From JAPUME01 sp027294185 (GTDB lineage Bacteria; Acidobacteriota; Terriglobia; UBA7540; JAPUME01), in the NCBI GenBank assembly GCA_963555835.3, contig CAUVWZ020000002.1:1922001-1986000 (forward strand): 64,000 nucleotides of DNA. Reading direction: 5' to 3'. Both the position numbers and the translations under genes were made by a program. Below the pieces are notes generated by a model. It worked only from the letters and a program-made list of their open reading frames with translations, made no database searches and had not been told where the DNA came from. Below are positions 24,349 through 34,023 of the stretch, one piece after another. The first letter of the stretch is position 1; each line of letters opens with the position of its first letter.

Positions 24349-25863
24349 TTGAAAAAAACCGCTGCTGTTTTTGCTCTTGGCTCCTTTGTGGGCGCCCTTG
24401 CCACCTACTTCGTTTTGGGCTTCGCTCCTCACCTTTTACCCTTTATACGCATGCCGGGAAGGATTTCCCCTCAGCCTCCCCCCGTTCGCTATTCGGCTTT
24501 CTGGGAAGGCTACTTCAGTTCCCAGCGCCCCAAGCTGGTCGACTTCTACCGTCAGTACGAGAATTCTGATCCCATGGTTACGGCAGATGTCCGTTATATT
24601 CTTTGGCGCGCTACAACCATTCCTGATTGTGACGTGCGGGCTATGTACCGAAAGGTTGCCAAAAGTGACCACGACGTTTTCCGCCGGCGTATTGCCGGAG
24701 GGATTCTGGGATTCACTGGGCCAGAGTGTGGTCAGGACGGCGCAAGCGATTTTCGGGCAACGGCAAGGTCGTCAAAGCGGGCTGGCCTGTTGGCTGAATC
24801 TGACATATTTCGACTGTTGTCCTCGCGAAAATTCGAACCGCGTTTTGAAGAAGTCCCGATTACAACCTCACTTGTCATTCCTACAAATGCGAAGACTATG
24901 ATCCTGGGCGATACTACGATAGAAGTTCCTGCGGGATCGCGCTTGGGAACACAAGTGGAACGTGTCGTCCGAGATTGGGTTAGCTACCAGATGAAGTGGA
25001 ACCTCACGGGAGATCCCGTGCCGATTTCCTCCATCCTCGACTACCACGAAGGAGCAGTGGTGAAACGCGTGATGGAGCTGGTTTCAGTGGAAACTTATCC
25101 ACTGGCCGGGACGGTGGTCGCTCAGAGAGGCGAAAAATGGTTCGCTCCTGACGATGCCGGAATTTTTCGCTTCGAAATCTTGCTGGACAAGATGCAGTAT
25201 CCGACCACGCATGCTTCAGGAACGTTTGGGTGGATTATAGACACGCATGGGATTTCAGCACTGGTGAGCCAGGCACTGCAGCGGCGTGTTCACTTGGTAA
25301 TAGGCTGCGGCGATTCTGAGGGAAAGATGAAAGCCGCAATTTATCTGGCACAGAAGGGAGTGGACGTCGTCTTCCCTGGGGATCGCTTTCTGGATTTGCT
25401 TCTGGGTTACGAAGCAAAAGGGACTTTAGTGGGCACGGCACCAGTAAAAGAATTGGGCGGCAAGGTGGTGATCGGTCATCAGCCCGTACGCTTCCTACTT
25501 CAGGAACCGATTGTGGTGGAGGATACTAATAAAGCTTCTTATCCGACGCAGTATTATGACGCCGGCGCGCGTTATTTTCGACGCTTAAACGAGATTACCC
25601 CATTGAATCTACATTACGTCAATGTTGACGGAGCCAATCAAATTGGAAGAGTGCTGGAGCGAGCCACTCAACTCGGGTCCGCAGCTGTAGCAGTGAGGGT
25701 CGTTGAGGGTTATGAATACGAAAGGTTGCGGGATTGGCTGAACCTGTCTCAGAGGAACCGTGCCATTCTCTTCCACTCGGGCCTCTATCCGTATGCACAG
25801 CCCCTCTTTGAAGAATATCCTCATCAAGTAACTTTTGGAGATTTGCAACCGCGCTTCGAATAG
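24349..25863 (+). CDS. Unknown membrane-anchored protein, about 504 residues
   Basis: I recognise no family. The frame opens at 24286, but a TTG at 24349 preceded by AGGACTAAC begins MKKTAAVFALGSFVGALATYF, a standard signal anchor, so I favour that start. After a Pro-rich linker (ISPQPPPVRY) comes a helical part, then an alpha/beta C-terminal half with Rossmann-like strands: HLVIGCGDSEGKMKAAIYLAQKGVDVVFPGDRF and later GSAAVAVRVVEGYEYERLRDWL. The product is probably extracytoplasmic. The gene is less GC-rich than glmU. It converges on the polysaccharide export locus. Confidence 0.75.
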   Translation: MKKTAAVFALGSFVGALATYFVLGFAPHLLPFIRMPGRISPQPPPVRYSAFWEGYFSSQRPKLVDFYRQYENSDPMVTADVRYILWRATTIPDCDVRAMYRKVAKSDHDVFRRRIAGGILGFTGPECGQDGASDFRATARSSKRAGLLAESDIFRLLSSRKFEPRFEEVPITTSLVIPTNAKTMILGDTTIEVPAGSRLGTQVERVVRDWVSYQMKWNLTGDPVPISSILDYHEGAVVKRVMELVSVETYPLAGTVVAQRGEKWFAPDDAGIFRFEILLDKMQYPTTHASGTFGWIIDTHGISALVSQALQRRVHLVIGCGDSEGKMKAAIYLAQKGVDVVFPGDRFLDLLLGYEAKGTLVGTAPVKELGGKVVIGHQPVRFLLQEPIVVEDTNKASYPTQYYDAGARYFRRLNEITPLNLHYVNVDGANQIGRVLERATQLGSAAVAVRVVEGYEYERLRDWLNLSQRNRAILFHSGLYPYAQPLFEEYPHQVTFGDLQPRFE

Positions 25864-25921
25864 ATACGATCCACGCGATTCTCCTCCTCAAGTCACTTCT
25901 GATCCTTTAGCATTGCAGCGC

Positions 25922-26863
25922 CTAAAATCGGAAGCGTAAGCTGGCCCTCACAGTGTTGCTGTGGTAACCCGCAGCTCGGCTTGTGAGGGCAAGGAATTGC
26001 GCTGCTGAGGCCGTGTTGAAGTAATCGTAGCCGAGGCTCAAAGTGATCTTCGGGGTAAGGAGGAAATCCAGCCGGGTACCGGCAGTGGAGCTGAAGCTTC
26101 GGCCTGAACCCTGCCTTACTTGCTGAAGCCCGAGCGTCGCATGGATGTGCCAGGTCAGAAATTGTGACGGTTTCAGGGTGGGTCGAATCAGGACCGCATG
26201 GCGCTGATAGAAGCTGGGCGCAAAAACCCCGGTGTTCACAAAAAATTCCGGACTCGTCAATCCCGGAGGATGCGTGTAGCCGAAGAGCATCGCCGTGTAG
26301 CCGGCTTCGAGTTGCGCTCGATCCCCTTTCCAGAAGGCTCGTGTGGCGGTAAGCGTACCCCCATTGCCGCGCTTGCGGAACGTGAACGTGCGGCTCGAAA
26401 ATTCGCCAACAACGGGAATCAGGAAATCAGGAGAAAAGGTGCGATGATAGAACCGGAAGTCAGCCCTGGAACGGGAGTCGGGTGTCCAGGTGAGACCGAC
26501 GGATTGCTCTCTCACATGGGTGGTCTGACTAATCGCCTTGGGCGTATAAGCGTAGTACTGGCGTGAAAATCCCAATGAGATCAGCCAGGCGCGATTGATT
26601 CGGAAGCCCGGCCTGAAGGAATAGATGAACCTTGTGCGGGTGGAGGGAAGTCCGTTCGCTGAAAAATCCGCCCCTCCATGGCGAAGCTGAATAGCTCCAA
26701 CCTCTGCTGTCCATTGGAACCACTCGTTCATCTTCATCGTACCGCCCACTCGAAACTGCAACACGGATTGGCGAACGCGCGCACTGGGAGATTCGAGGAG
26801 TTCGGGAGGAAAGTCATCCACGGTGAGAAGGGTTGGAGACGGTACGAACGGTTGGATGGGCAC
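25922..26863 (-). CDS. Outer-membrane beta-barrel segment of the TPR export protein, in a shifted frame
   Basis: A 313-residue frame starting at GTG 26863. It is rich in alternating aromatic/polar strands (RTRFIYSFRPGFRINRAWLISLGFSRQYYAY, ADFRFYHRTFSPD) and ends in VRASLRFRF, the C-terminal aromatic signature of outer-membrane barrels. It has no signal peptide of its own. The same frame stays open upstream to about 26980, overlapping the end of the preceding TPR gene, whose last 40 residues already look like the first barrel strands. So this is most likely the 3' half of one gene split by a -1 shift, not an independent gene. Confidence 0.75.
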   Translation of the reverse strand: MPIQPFVPSPTLLTVDDFPPELLESPSARVRQSVLQFRVGGTMKMNEWFQWTAEVGAIQLRHGGADFSANGLPSTRTRFIYSFRPGFRINRAWLISLGFSRQYYAYTPKAISQTTHVREQSVGLTWTPDSRSRADFRFYHRTFSPDFLIPVVGEFSSRTFTFRKRGNGGTLTATRAFWKGDRAQLEAGYTAMLFGYTHPPGLTSPEFFVNTGVFAPSFYQRHAVLIRPTLKPSQFLTWHIHATLGLQQVRQGSGRSFSSTAGTRLDFLLTPKITLSLGYDYFNTASAAQFLALTSRAAGYHSNTVRASLRFRF

Positions 26864-26889
26864 CCGGGGCGCAAAGAAGGTGCAGTCAT

Positions 26890-29388
26890 TTACTTCCGCC
26901 GCGCTGCAGGGGCCGAAGAAGGGATCTCGTCCAGAGCAATAAACGTGCGAATTCTGGGGACCAGGTTGAACCGAAAGTCAAAGATCTGATATCGCCAGAC
27001 GTTCAGCCCTTCGGTATCCCGCCCGTAATTCCAACCGATCAGCAGGTCGGGCCGCATCATTGACTTGATCTGTTGGCGAAGAATTCCGATTTCCCGGTTG
27101 TCCGGTTCCAGGGATTCAGCATCCTCCAACAGGCTCAAAGCCGTACCGGGACGCCCCGAAACATTTTCCGCAGAGGCCATGGCAAGCAACACGGTGGCAT
27201 TCTCGGGCTCTTCCTGGTTCAACTGTCTCAGCATCTTCCGGGCCGCCCGTGTGTTTCCCGACCAGAGGAGCGTCTGCGCTTTTCCAATTTGTGCATCCCG
27301 GTCTTCCGGGTTCAACGCTAATGCGGAGTCAAAAACCTCCAGTGCCTCCCCCCAGCGGGTCTGGTAAGAATAGATTCGACCTTTTCCGACCAGAGCCTCC
27401 ACGCTGTTGGGAGATTGCTGGAGCACGGCGTCCAACTCCTGCAGAGAAGTCTCATAATCTCTTGCCCAGCTCAGGACGCGGGTCATCTCGATTCTGGCAT
27501 CCATCCTTTTCGGGTCTCTCTTCAGCACCTCCCGGTACTCGGCTACCGATGTGCCGTAATCCCTCTTCCAGCTCAGCACCCGGGCCATTTCCATGCGCAC
27601 TTCCTGGTCATCAGGACGTTTCTGGAGCCAGCGGCGATACTTTTGAACCGATTCCGAAAATTCCCGGTTCCAACTGAGGACCTTTGCCATGCGCAATCGA
27701 AGGGCATCATCCTCGGGCTTGATGGTGGCGGCAATTCTCAATTGTTCGATGGCTCCGGGCAGGTCTCCATGGTTGGAAAGATAATCCGCAAGCGTGCGCC
27801 GAGCCTGATGGCTGCGGGGATCCTTTTCGACCAAGGCGCGGAGATATTGCTCCGAGACAACCGGGGAAGGAGTTGCTTCGCTCTGAACCTTCAGATTTTC
27901 GAGGCTCAGTCGAAGGGAGCGCACCTGAGGGTCTTCGGAAGAATCCCGGCTGAGAACCGTAAGGCGGCTCTCGGCTTCTTCCAACTCACCGGACCAGATC
28001 AGGACTCGAACCCTTCCCAATCGAGCTTCGGTGTTGTCCGGCTCCAGCTCCAGGGCAGTCTGGTACTCGTCCAGAGCTTCGGGAAAATTCTTCATCCATG
28101 AGAGAATCCGCGCGAGTTCGGCGTGCAAAGCCGCATCGGGCTTGCTGAGGGCCATCCCTTTGCGGAATTGAGTGGCCCCTTCCTCATAATCTGTTTTCCA
28201 GCTCAAGACACGACCCAGGTACAAAAAACCCTCGGGTCTTTCAGGATGATGAACGGCCCACTCACGGAGGATGGCCTCGGCTTCCCCGAACTGATCGGCC
28301 CAACCCAGGACTCGTCCCAGCCGCAACCGAGCCTCGTCATCTTCCGGAAATTGCCGCAAGTGGTCACGGTAATGGACAATGGCTTCGGGAAAGAGCCCCT
28401 GGGCTTCCTTCTGTTCGGCAAGCTCAAAAGCCGTTGGAGGGGGAGGAGTCTCGGGGGGAGCCGGTGCTGTGGCCTGTGCAGGTTCCCGTTTCGCAATCTG
28501 CTCCAGACCCTCCTGGACGTCCTTGTTTCGGGGATCTTCTTCCGCCAATGCCAGAAAAAGAGGTTTGGCCTCGTCGGTTCGGCCAAGCCACAAAAGGTCA
28601 AAGGCCTTCATCAAACGTGCCCCGTAGTGGCGCGGATTTTCTTGAAGGATCCTTTCCACCTCGGAAAGGCTGGTCTGAATTTGTCCCGACCAGGAGAGAA
28701 CTTTCGCCCGGCCCAGGCGTGCTGGAACACTGCGCGGCTGGAATCGCAGGACATAGTTGTACTGCCCCAGGGCCCCCGTGAAGTCCTTCTGCTCACCCAG
28801 GAACCGGGCCAGCTCCAGGCGAACTTCCAAATCGGAAGGGGATCGATCCAGATAATACTTGTAGTGATCCACCGCGTCCGCGTTTTTCCCTGACCAACCA
28901 AGAGCGCGCGCAAATTCCAGCCAATATTCCGGAACCGGAGGCGAACGTCGGAGCAACTCCCGGTACAGGGGCAAAGACTCTTGGAATAATCGGGCCCAGG
29001 CAGTGGTCCTCGCGAGTTCATGAAGAAGTTCCGAATCGGTAGAATTCGCCTGGTACGCCTTGCGGAGATAGGGAATGGCCTCGCGCCACTTATTCTGGGG
29101 AGAGTAGAGGTAGAGCCATCCAATCCGTCGGTTGATTTCAAAGTCGTCTTCGTAGTTCGGATGGATTCGGAGATACTTGGCCAAAGCATCGGCATGATTC
29201 TGAATTTCGAAGTCGTGGTTGGCCTCAGCCCGCAAACTTTCGGCTTCTTTTTCAGATAGCTTTCCGAAGGCTGCCGGCTGTTGCCACCCCGCAAGGGCAT
29301 GGCCGGACACGAATAACAGGCTTGTGAGCAGGGTGGCACGCAGAGATCGAAGAGAAATCTTTATTCCGTGATTCATCCGCTGCCTCAT
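26890..29388 (-). CDS. Periplasmic TPR protein, polysaccharide export (BcsC/PgaA-like)
   Basis: An 832-residue TPR superhelix with signal peptide (hydrophobic 16-32, ending HALAG). The start ATG 29388 overlaps the stop of the upstream gene as ATGA, so 29388 is preferred over 29439. At least fifteen TPR-like 34-residue units follow, many with the recurring consensus ARVLSW (VLSWSG, VLGWAD, VLSWKR). A Pro/Ala linker lies near residue 310. The last part (RPDLLIGWNYGRDTEGLNVW..FNLVPRIRTF) begins a beta-barrel and is cut by a stop at 26890. Such TPR-barrel proteins guide secreted glucans across the periplasm and outer membrane. Confidence 0.85.
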   Translation of the reverse strand: MRQRMNHGIKISLRSLRATLLTSLLFVSGHALAGWQQPAAFGKLSEKEAESLRAEANHDFEIQNHADALAKYLRIHPNYEDDFEINRRIGWLYLYSPQNKWREAIPYLRKAYQANSTDSELLHELARTTAWARLFQESLPLYRELLRRSPPVPEYWLEFARALGWSGKNADAVDHYKYYLDRSPSDLEVRLELARFLGEQKDFTGALGQYNYVLRFQPRSVPARLGRAKVLSWSGQIQTSLSEVERILQENPRHYGARLMKAFDLLWLGRTDEAKPLFLALAEEDPRNKDVQEGLEQIAKREPAQATAPAPPETPPPPTAFELAEQKEAQGLFPEAIVHYRDHLRQFPEDDEARLRLGRVLGWADQFGEAEAILREWAVHHPERPEGFLYLGRVLSWKTDYEEGATQFRKGMALSKPDAALHAELARILSWMKNFPEALDEYQTALELEPDNTEARLGRVRVLIWSGELEEAESRLTVLSRDSSEDPQVRSLRLSLENLKVQSEATPSPVVSEQYLRALVEKDPRSHQARRTLADYLSNHGDLPGAIEQLRIAATIKPEDDALRLRMAKVLSWNREFSESVQKYRRWLQKRPDDQEVRMEMARVLSWKRDYGTSVAEYREVLKRDPKRMDARIEMTRVLSWARDYETSLQELDAVLQQSPNSVEALVGKGRIYSYQTRWGEALEVFDSALALNPEDRDAQIGKAQTLLWSGNTRAARKMLRQLNQEEPENATVLLAMASAENVSGRPGTALSLLEDAESLEPDNREIGILRQQIKSMMRPDLLIGWNYGRDTEGLNVWRYQIFDFRFNLVPRIRTFIALDEIPSSAPAARRK

Positions 29389-32174
29389 TGAGGTTTGGAA
29401 TCTCCACTGAGTTTGCTGAACGCCTTTGCCACGATCCAATAGCTCTGCTTCAGGCTGCTCTTAAAGCGTACGGTGCTCCACCGGGGCCAGGGGATGGACC
29501 AGCCTTCCAGAATTTTAGTACCTCGAACCGAGGGGGCCATAATCTGAACAGGATTCCATCCGGAGCCCGCGCCCTTCTTAGCGTAAGCAACCACCCCCAA
29601 CTGAATCCGGTCAGCAACTTTCCCGGCGATCTCACCCTCCTCATCCGTTCCATCAAACACCAGTCCCTGCGAAGGATCCAGGACGAGCAATAGCCCCCAG
29701 GACAATCGCATTCGGATTCGGTTCGTGGCCTTATCGAAATACCATTGCCCCAGCGAGTCATAACCTTCTGCCTGGGAATCGAAAGCACCATAGCGCAACA
29801 GGCTCCGACTATATTTTTGTCCCGGGAAGAACACTCCGTTTCGCCCGTAGCGACGCCGGTTGGTTTGAACAATCAATTCCTCGAAACCTGCCTGCGGTTC
29901 AAACAATGTCTTGAAGCTTCTTGGAACAAACACATCGGTAATAAGGGGCAACCCGGGGATCGGAATATCCTGGCGGTAGGGGTTGTAGCTGTCTGCAACC
30001 CACAGGCGGCCATCTTCGGGCCCGCTGAGGACGACTACAAAGTTTGCGCCAAACGAGGCCTCCACGTTCTCCCCAACGGGCAGTCGGCTCGAACCGCATT
30101 CCTCACCACAGGTATTGAGGGCAATCAGGTACAGATTTTCTGACCAGGATGGTTCCGAACCAGTCGGAGAGCTCAATTCCAAATCCAGATAGAAGGCGCT
30201 CGGGTCCGAGGCGGCTCGGAGCGAACGGATCGGCAGAGAGCCCTCCGGTGGCGGCCGGGGGCCGTCGGGGAATGTCGAGGAATCCAGCGTCGAATAGGAA
30301 AGGGGATTTTCCGGAATGAACTTCATCAACCCGAAGGACTGTTCCGGATTCATGTCATTGTGCCAGAGCGCGCTCCGGAAGAACGGTTTCTCAAAATCCA
30401 CCGTAATCCAATTGCGCTTCCACCATTCGTCGATCCACTCAAAAATGATGCCACCGGCAAAGCCGGCATCTTGAATGTTCTCCGTTAACCTGGCCAAGGC
30501 CTCACCTTGCTCGACCTCATTCAGTCCACCATGGTTCATACCATAATCGTTGAAATGAGCAATGCCGATGCTCGTTGAGAGACCATACTCACCCACCAGG
30601 AGTGGCGTCCGTCGGTAGTGTTTCTTCAAATCCTGAAGATACCCCCAGTAGCTGTTGGGGCCCTGGCGATCCTTCGCCCTCCGGTAAAGCGGATCCAACA
30701 GAATGAAATCGGGATAAAAAGGATAAATATGCGAAAGAGCGAAATAGCCGGCCTGGAAAGCTGGTTCTGCAGAAATCTTTTCCTCATCTAAAGAAGTCAT
30801 ATCATTGTCATCGGGAATCCCTAACCCGAGGGGGGCAAGTATCTCGCCTCGTGCCCTGCGAATGCGGAGTTCAACCCTCAAGGGAGTCTCCGTCGGATGA
30901 GTGATAGGGTCAAGGGGAGGCCAACTCACAAAGGCTACGGGCGTTTGCCGGTTATACTGTTTCACTTCATAGTCGACAAGGAAATCACACCGCTCGGTGA
31001 GCCACACTTCACTGGCATTACCGTCACTGATTTTCAAATACCGACCGGCGAACTCTTTTGCCCCGGGATTACGAAGATTGGTGGTGATGACAACATGGGG
31101 TTCGATTTCCCTTCCGACCAGCCAGCCGAGAACATAAGGCGACAAATCGGCCGTGTAGACGCCCCCGGCATGATCGACGCGAATCGGCAGATCGCTTCGG
31201 CCGTGGACTACATCCACCGCATCCCTTATCTCTCTTTCAAAATCGTCCGTAAAGGCTTTGTCCCATAGATTTTCGTTCGGGGGATCCTTGAGCCAAATTT
31301 CCTGAAAGAGGTAGATGGCGTCCTGGGGGTGTCGAAGGTTGTAGGCGAGCAGAGCACGATAGAACGCCGGCGGAAGGATTGTGTACACGCGGACGGTATT
31401 GGCGCCCATCTGTCCGATCTTATCGAGCCAGTCCAGGTACACAGCGACATCTGTGACAGGTTCGGAAGCGAAATGGCCGGGAGTCGCCGGGCCGACGTTG
31501 ACTCCGGCGACATAAATTCGTTGCCAGCGACCGCCGCGTTGGACTTCAAAGTAACCGTTCCGCAGGCGAGCAGTGACGGCCAACTTCGAAGGTCTCACCA
31601 GGGGACGAGACCGAATTCTCTTCCATGTCTCCGGATCCTCGATCCCCGTAAGATATACAAGCTCTTTCCTGGCCAGGGCGTTTTGGCTGTCCTCCTCGAG
31701 CACCTCGAGCGCGATTTGCAGCGTCCTCTGATTGTCCCCAAGAATGCGATACGCCCGGGCCATCGCCGTGCGAACCTCCAGCGAATCTTGCCGGCTCCTT
31801 TCCAACCCCAGGAAATGCTCCAGAGCTTTCATCGCATCACCCGATTCCAGCCAACAATAGGCCAGACCCAGGCGGGCTTCCTGCAGATCGGGACCGAGCC
31901 GGAGGGCACGTGTGAAATAAGGTTGAGCCTCGGCGTGATTTCCAGACTTCAGGTAGGTCCATCCGAACAAAGTTATGATCGCTGTGTTATTGGGATCAAT
32001 CCGGTATGCTCTCTCCAGCAGTTCCAGAGTGTTCGCATAATTCTCGTCCTTATATTCAGAAACCGCAGCCGTATAGAGCGGGCTACTTTCCGGCCGTACG
32101 TGGAATTCCCACACGTACGTCAGGGCTAAGATGGCAATCAGGGAAAGTGTAATCCGGTTCTTAAGTATGCGCAT
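29385..32174 (-). CDS. TPR plus glycoside-hydrolase-fold protein, membrane anchored
   Basis: A 929-residue extracytoplasmic protein: N-terminal signal anchor (9-22), TPR repeats (about 33-175), a beta-strand region with ARLRNGYFEVQRGGRWQRIYVAGVNVG (203-228), then a TIM-barrel resembling clan GH-A glycosidases. Catalytic candidates are E356/E358 in LVGREIEPH (strand 4) and E529 in LLVGEYGLS (strand 7), followed by GGIIFEWIDEWWKRNW. A C-terminal beta domain follows from about 650. It starts three bases after the glycosyltransferase stop. By analogy with BcsZ, PslG or PgaB it may trim or modify the polymer during export. Confidence 0.82.
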   Translation of the reverse strand: MRILKNRITLSLIAILALTYVWEFHVRPESSPLYTAAVSEYKDENYANTLELLERAYRIDPNNTAIITLFGWTYLKSGNHAEAQPYFTRALRLGPDLQEARLGLAYCWLESGDAMKALEHFLGLERSRQDSLEVRTAMARAYRILGDNQRTLQIALEVLEEDSQNALARKELVYLTGIEDPETWKRIRSRPLVRPSKLAVTARLRNGYFEVQRGGRWQRIYVAGVNVGPATPGHFASEPVTDVAVYLDWLDKIGQMGANTVRVYTILPPAFYRALLAYNLRHPQDAIYLFQEIWLKDPPNENLWDKAFTDDFEREIRDAVDVVHGRSDLPIRVDHAGGVYTADLSPYVLGWLVGREIEPHVVITTNLRNPGAKEFAGRYLKISDGNASEVWLTERCDFLVDYEVKQYNRQTPVAFVSWPPLDPITHPTETPLRVELRIRRARGEILAPLGLGIPDDNDMTSLDEEKISAEPAFQAGYFALSHIYPFYPDFILLDPLYRRAKDRQGPNSYWGYLQDLKKHYRRTPLLVGEYGLSTSIGIAHFNDYGMNHGGLNEVEQGEALARLTENIQDAGFAGGIIFEWIDEWWKRNWITVDFEKPFFRSALWHNDMNPEQSFGLMKFIPENPLSYSTLDSSTFPDGPRPPPEGSLPIRSLRAASDPSAFYLDLELSSPTGSEPSWSENLYLIALNTCGEECGSSRLPVGENVEASFGANFVVVLSGPEDGRLWVADSYNPYRQDIPIPGLPLITDVFVPRSFKTLFEPQAGFEELIVQTNRRRYGRNGVFFPGQKYSRSLLRYGAFDSQAEGYDSLGQWYFDKATNRIRMRLSWGLLLVLDPSQGLVFDGTDEEGEIAGKVADRIQLGVVAYAKKGAGSGWNPVQIMAPSVRGTKILEGWSIPWPRWSTVRFKSSLKQSYWIVAKAFSKLSGDSKPQ

Positions 32175-32177
32175 CGA

Positions 32178-33602
32178 TCAAGCTTCCTTCCTTCTCCCGA
32201 CATGCACGACCTTTTCCCATTCTGCAAATCCGGTTAAAAACTGGATCAATCCCTGAAAGCGATAAAACAGTATCAGCTGCCGATAACCTACAGACTCCAC
32301 GAGAGCATACAAGAGTAAGATCAGCAGGTCGCGAAAACGTGGATATCTTCGGTACGTCAGCTCCTCCAATAGGACGGAGCCAACCGAGAGGAATCCACCG
32401 TAGATCAAACTCAGGAGCATGAAAAGGAGGAATAAACGGGGAGGAACCATCCCGAATAGGAGAGCCAAGGGCACCATGAAATAACCCAGGAACTCGACTA
32501 CCGATCCCAGAGCCTCCATGTAGAGGTGAAAAGGGAAGCTCGCCATCCCCACCATCCTATACTTGGGGTTAAATAGCATTTCAGAATTTTTCCAAAGCGT
32601 CTGGCACAATCCGACTTGCCAACGGCGGCGTTGGCGCGCGAGCATACGAAACGTAGCAGGGCTTTCAGTCCAGCAGACCGGATCTGATGTAAACGACATT
32701 TTGATACGACGATTATTGTGTGCCGCCCATCTCCATAGCTGCGCAACCAGATCCATATCCTCTGTGAGGGTATCCTGGCCAAACCCGCCGGATTCCAGAA
32801 CCGTCTCGCGGTGAAACATCGCAAACGCCCCAGAGACGATGAGCGTCCCTCCTAATAGATTCCACCCGGTGCGGCCAAAAAGGAAACTGCGCAGATACTC
32901 CACCACCTGGAAACGCTCTACGCGGGACGAAGGCAGCCGCACTTTCTCCACCTTCCCCTCCTTGACCACACACCCATTAAGAATGCGCACGATTCCACCG
33001 CTCACGACCGTGTTGACGGGGGAGCGCAGGATAGGGCGCACCAATCGAAGCAACGCATCTCTCTCCAGGATGCAATCCGAGTCAAGTGTGCAGAAATATG
33101 GGGCGCGGCACATGTTAATACCCGTGTTCAGGGCATCCGGCTTTCCCCCTTGCTCCTTGCTGACCACCAGAAGGTTCGGGACCTCAGGGTTCAGGTAGAA
33201 GCCGCGCACAGGCCGAGTGGACACCTGGGGACGGTAGATCAAATCCATCTTGAAAAGATTAAAGGCGGAGACGAGTCGTTCGAGTGTGTGGTCGCTAGAT
33301 CCATCATCAACAACGACTACTTCCAGGCCGGGGTAGTCGATTTTGAGAGCGGCCCGGACAGAGCCCACAATGACCTCCTCCTCATTCCAGGCCGGAATAA
33401 TGATCGTAATGGGAGGAGTCACCACCGACTCCCGGATCTCGTCAAATCCCTGGTAAGCAAGCCGGCGATTGTAAATCCATACAGAAACCAGAGAGAGAAT
33501 CATCAACAGGCTGTAAACTCCGTTCCCCACGATAAAATAGGAAACGATCAGCACGTTGAACATGTTCATGGCGTGGTAGAAGAGTTCGCGCCAAACTTCC
33601 AT
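32178..33602 (-). CDS. Processive family-2 glycosyltransferase (polysaccharide synthase)
   Basis: Inner-membrane synthase of the cellulose/hyaluronan/PNAG type that polymerises and extrudes a glycan. From ATG 33602 it is 474 residues, exactly the length of its paralogue at 59503; a GTG-type start at 33653 would overlap the HEAT gene. Membrane helix 15-40; GT-A motifs DD99-100 in VVVDDGSSD, DSD174-176, TED280-282 and QRRRW324-328; then four or more C-terminal helices. No PilZ domain is fused. GAGAGGA lies upstream. It heads a tight operon with the glycosidase-fold and TPR-export genes. Confidence 0.92.
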   Translation of the reverse strand: MEVWRELFYHAMNMFNVLIVSYFIVGNGVYSLLMILSLVSVWIYNRRLAYQGFDEIRESVVTPPITIIIPAWNEEEVIVGSVRAALKIDYPGLEVVVVDDGSSDHTLERLVSAFNLFKMDLIYRPQVSTRPVRGFYLNPEVPNLLVVSKEQGGKPDALNTGINMCRAPYFCTLDSDCILERDALLRLVRPILRSPVNTVVSGGIVRILNGCVVKEGKVEKVRLPSSRVERFQVVEYLRSFLFGRTGWNLLGGTLIVSGAFAMFHRETVLESGGFGQDTLTEDMDLVAQLWRWAAHNNRRIKMSFTSDPVCWTESPATFRMLARQRRRWQVGLCQTLWKNSEMLFNPKYRMVGMASFPFHLYMEALGSVVEFLGYFMVPLALLFGMVPPRLFLLFMLLSLIYGGFLSVGSVLLEELTYRRYPRFRDLLILLLYALVESVGYRQLILFYRFQGLIQFLTGFAEWEKVVHVGRRKEA

Positions 33603-33618
33603 TGGACCTGAATCCTCT

Positions 33619-34023
33619 CTAGTCCGTCGTTGCTTCCGCCGAGCTCCGGGCAAGCTGCCTCAGTTCCGGATCGGTCTCCCGGACTGCCAAGCGCCCGAGC
33701 CACTCTCTGATCTGATCATTCGGTTTCCTGGCAAACTTCTCCAGAAATGTCTTCCGCAGACTTCGATCGGCATCCTTTTCCAACAACTCCACCATGTAGC
33801 TCGTTTTGCCGATATCGATGAGTTGTTCAAGCGTCCGGGCCGCCCTGCCCTCTGCGTCGTCTTTGAACTGCGCGAGAAGAACCGGGACAAGTCCGGCACG
33901 CTGTATTTCATCGGAGATCTGTTCCTTCGAATAGCGATCTGTTGTTCCAAGGAAATACTCAATCAATTCGTCAAGGCCAACCCGGCCATACATCCGCAGC
34001 ACGTGAGCAGCGGCCTCCCGCAC
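33619..34023 (-). CDS. Truncated HEAT-repeat protein (remnant of the HEAT partner)
   Basis: A 134-residue all-helical frame beginning at GTG 34023. It aligns with the C-terminal repeats of the intact HEAT protein at 58091: WKVREAAAHVL with WRVRRGAAAAL, DRYSKEQISDEIQRAGLV with DRYATEAMVAELERQGII. The matching frame extends seven codons upstream (ESCYWK) to a TGA. The membrane helices and the N-terminal two thirds of the paralogue are missing. It ends 16 bases before the glycosyltransferase start, the same order as in the intact locus. Either a decayed gene or a reduced soluble version. Confidence 0.75.
   Translation of the reverse strand: MREAAAHVLRMYGRVGLDELIEYFLGTTDRYSKEQISDEIQRAGLVPVLLAQFKDDAEGRAARTLEQLIDIGKTSYMVELLEKDADRSLRKTFLEKFARKPNDQIREWLGRLAVRETDPELRQLARSSAEATTD

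Noticed and set aside
26880..26990. Programmed -1 frameshift between the TPR and barrel frames
   Set aside because: No X-XXY-YYZ slippery heptamer or nearby stimulatory hairpin was evident, so a simple indel is preferred.
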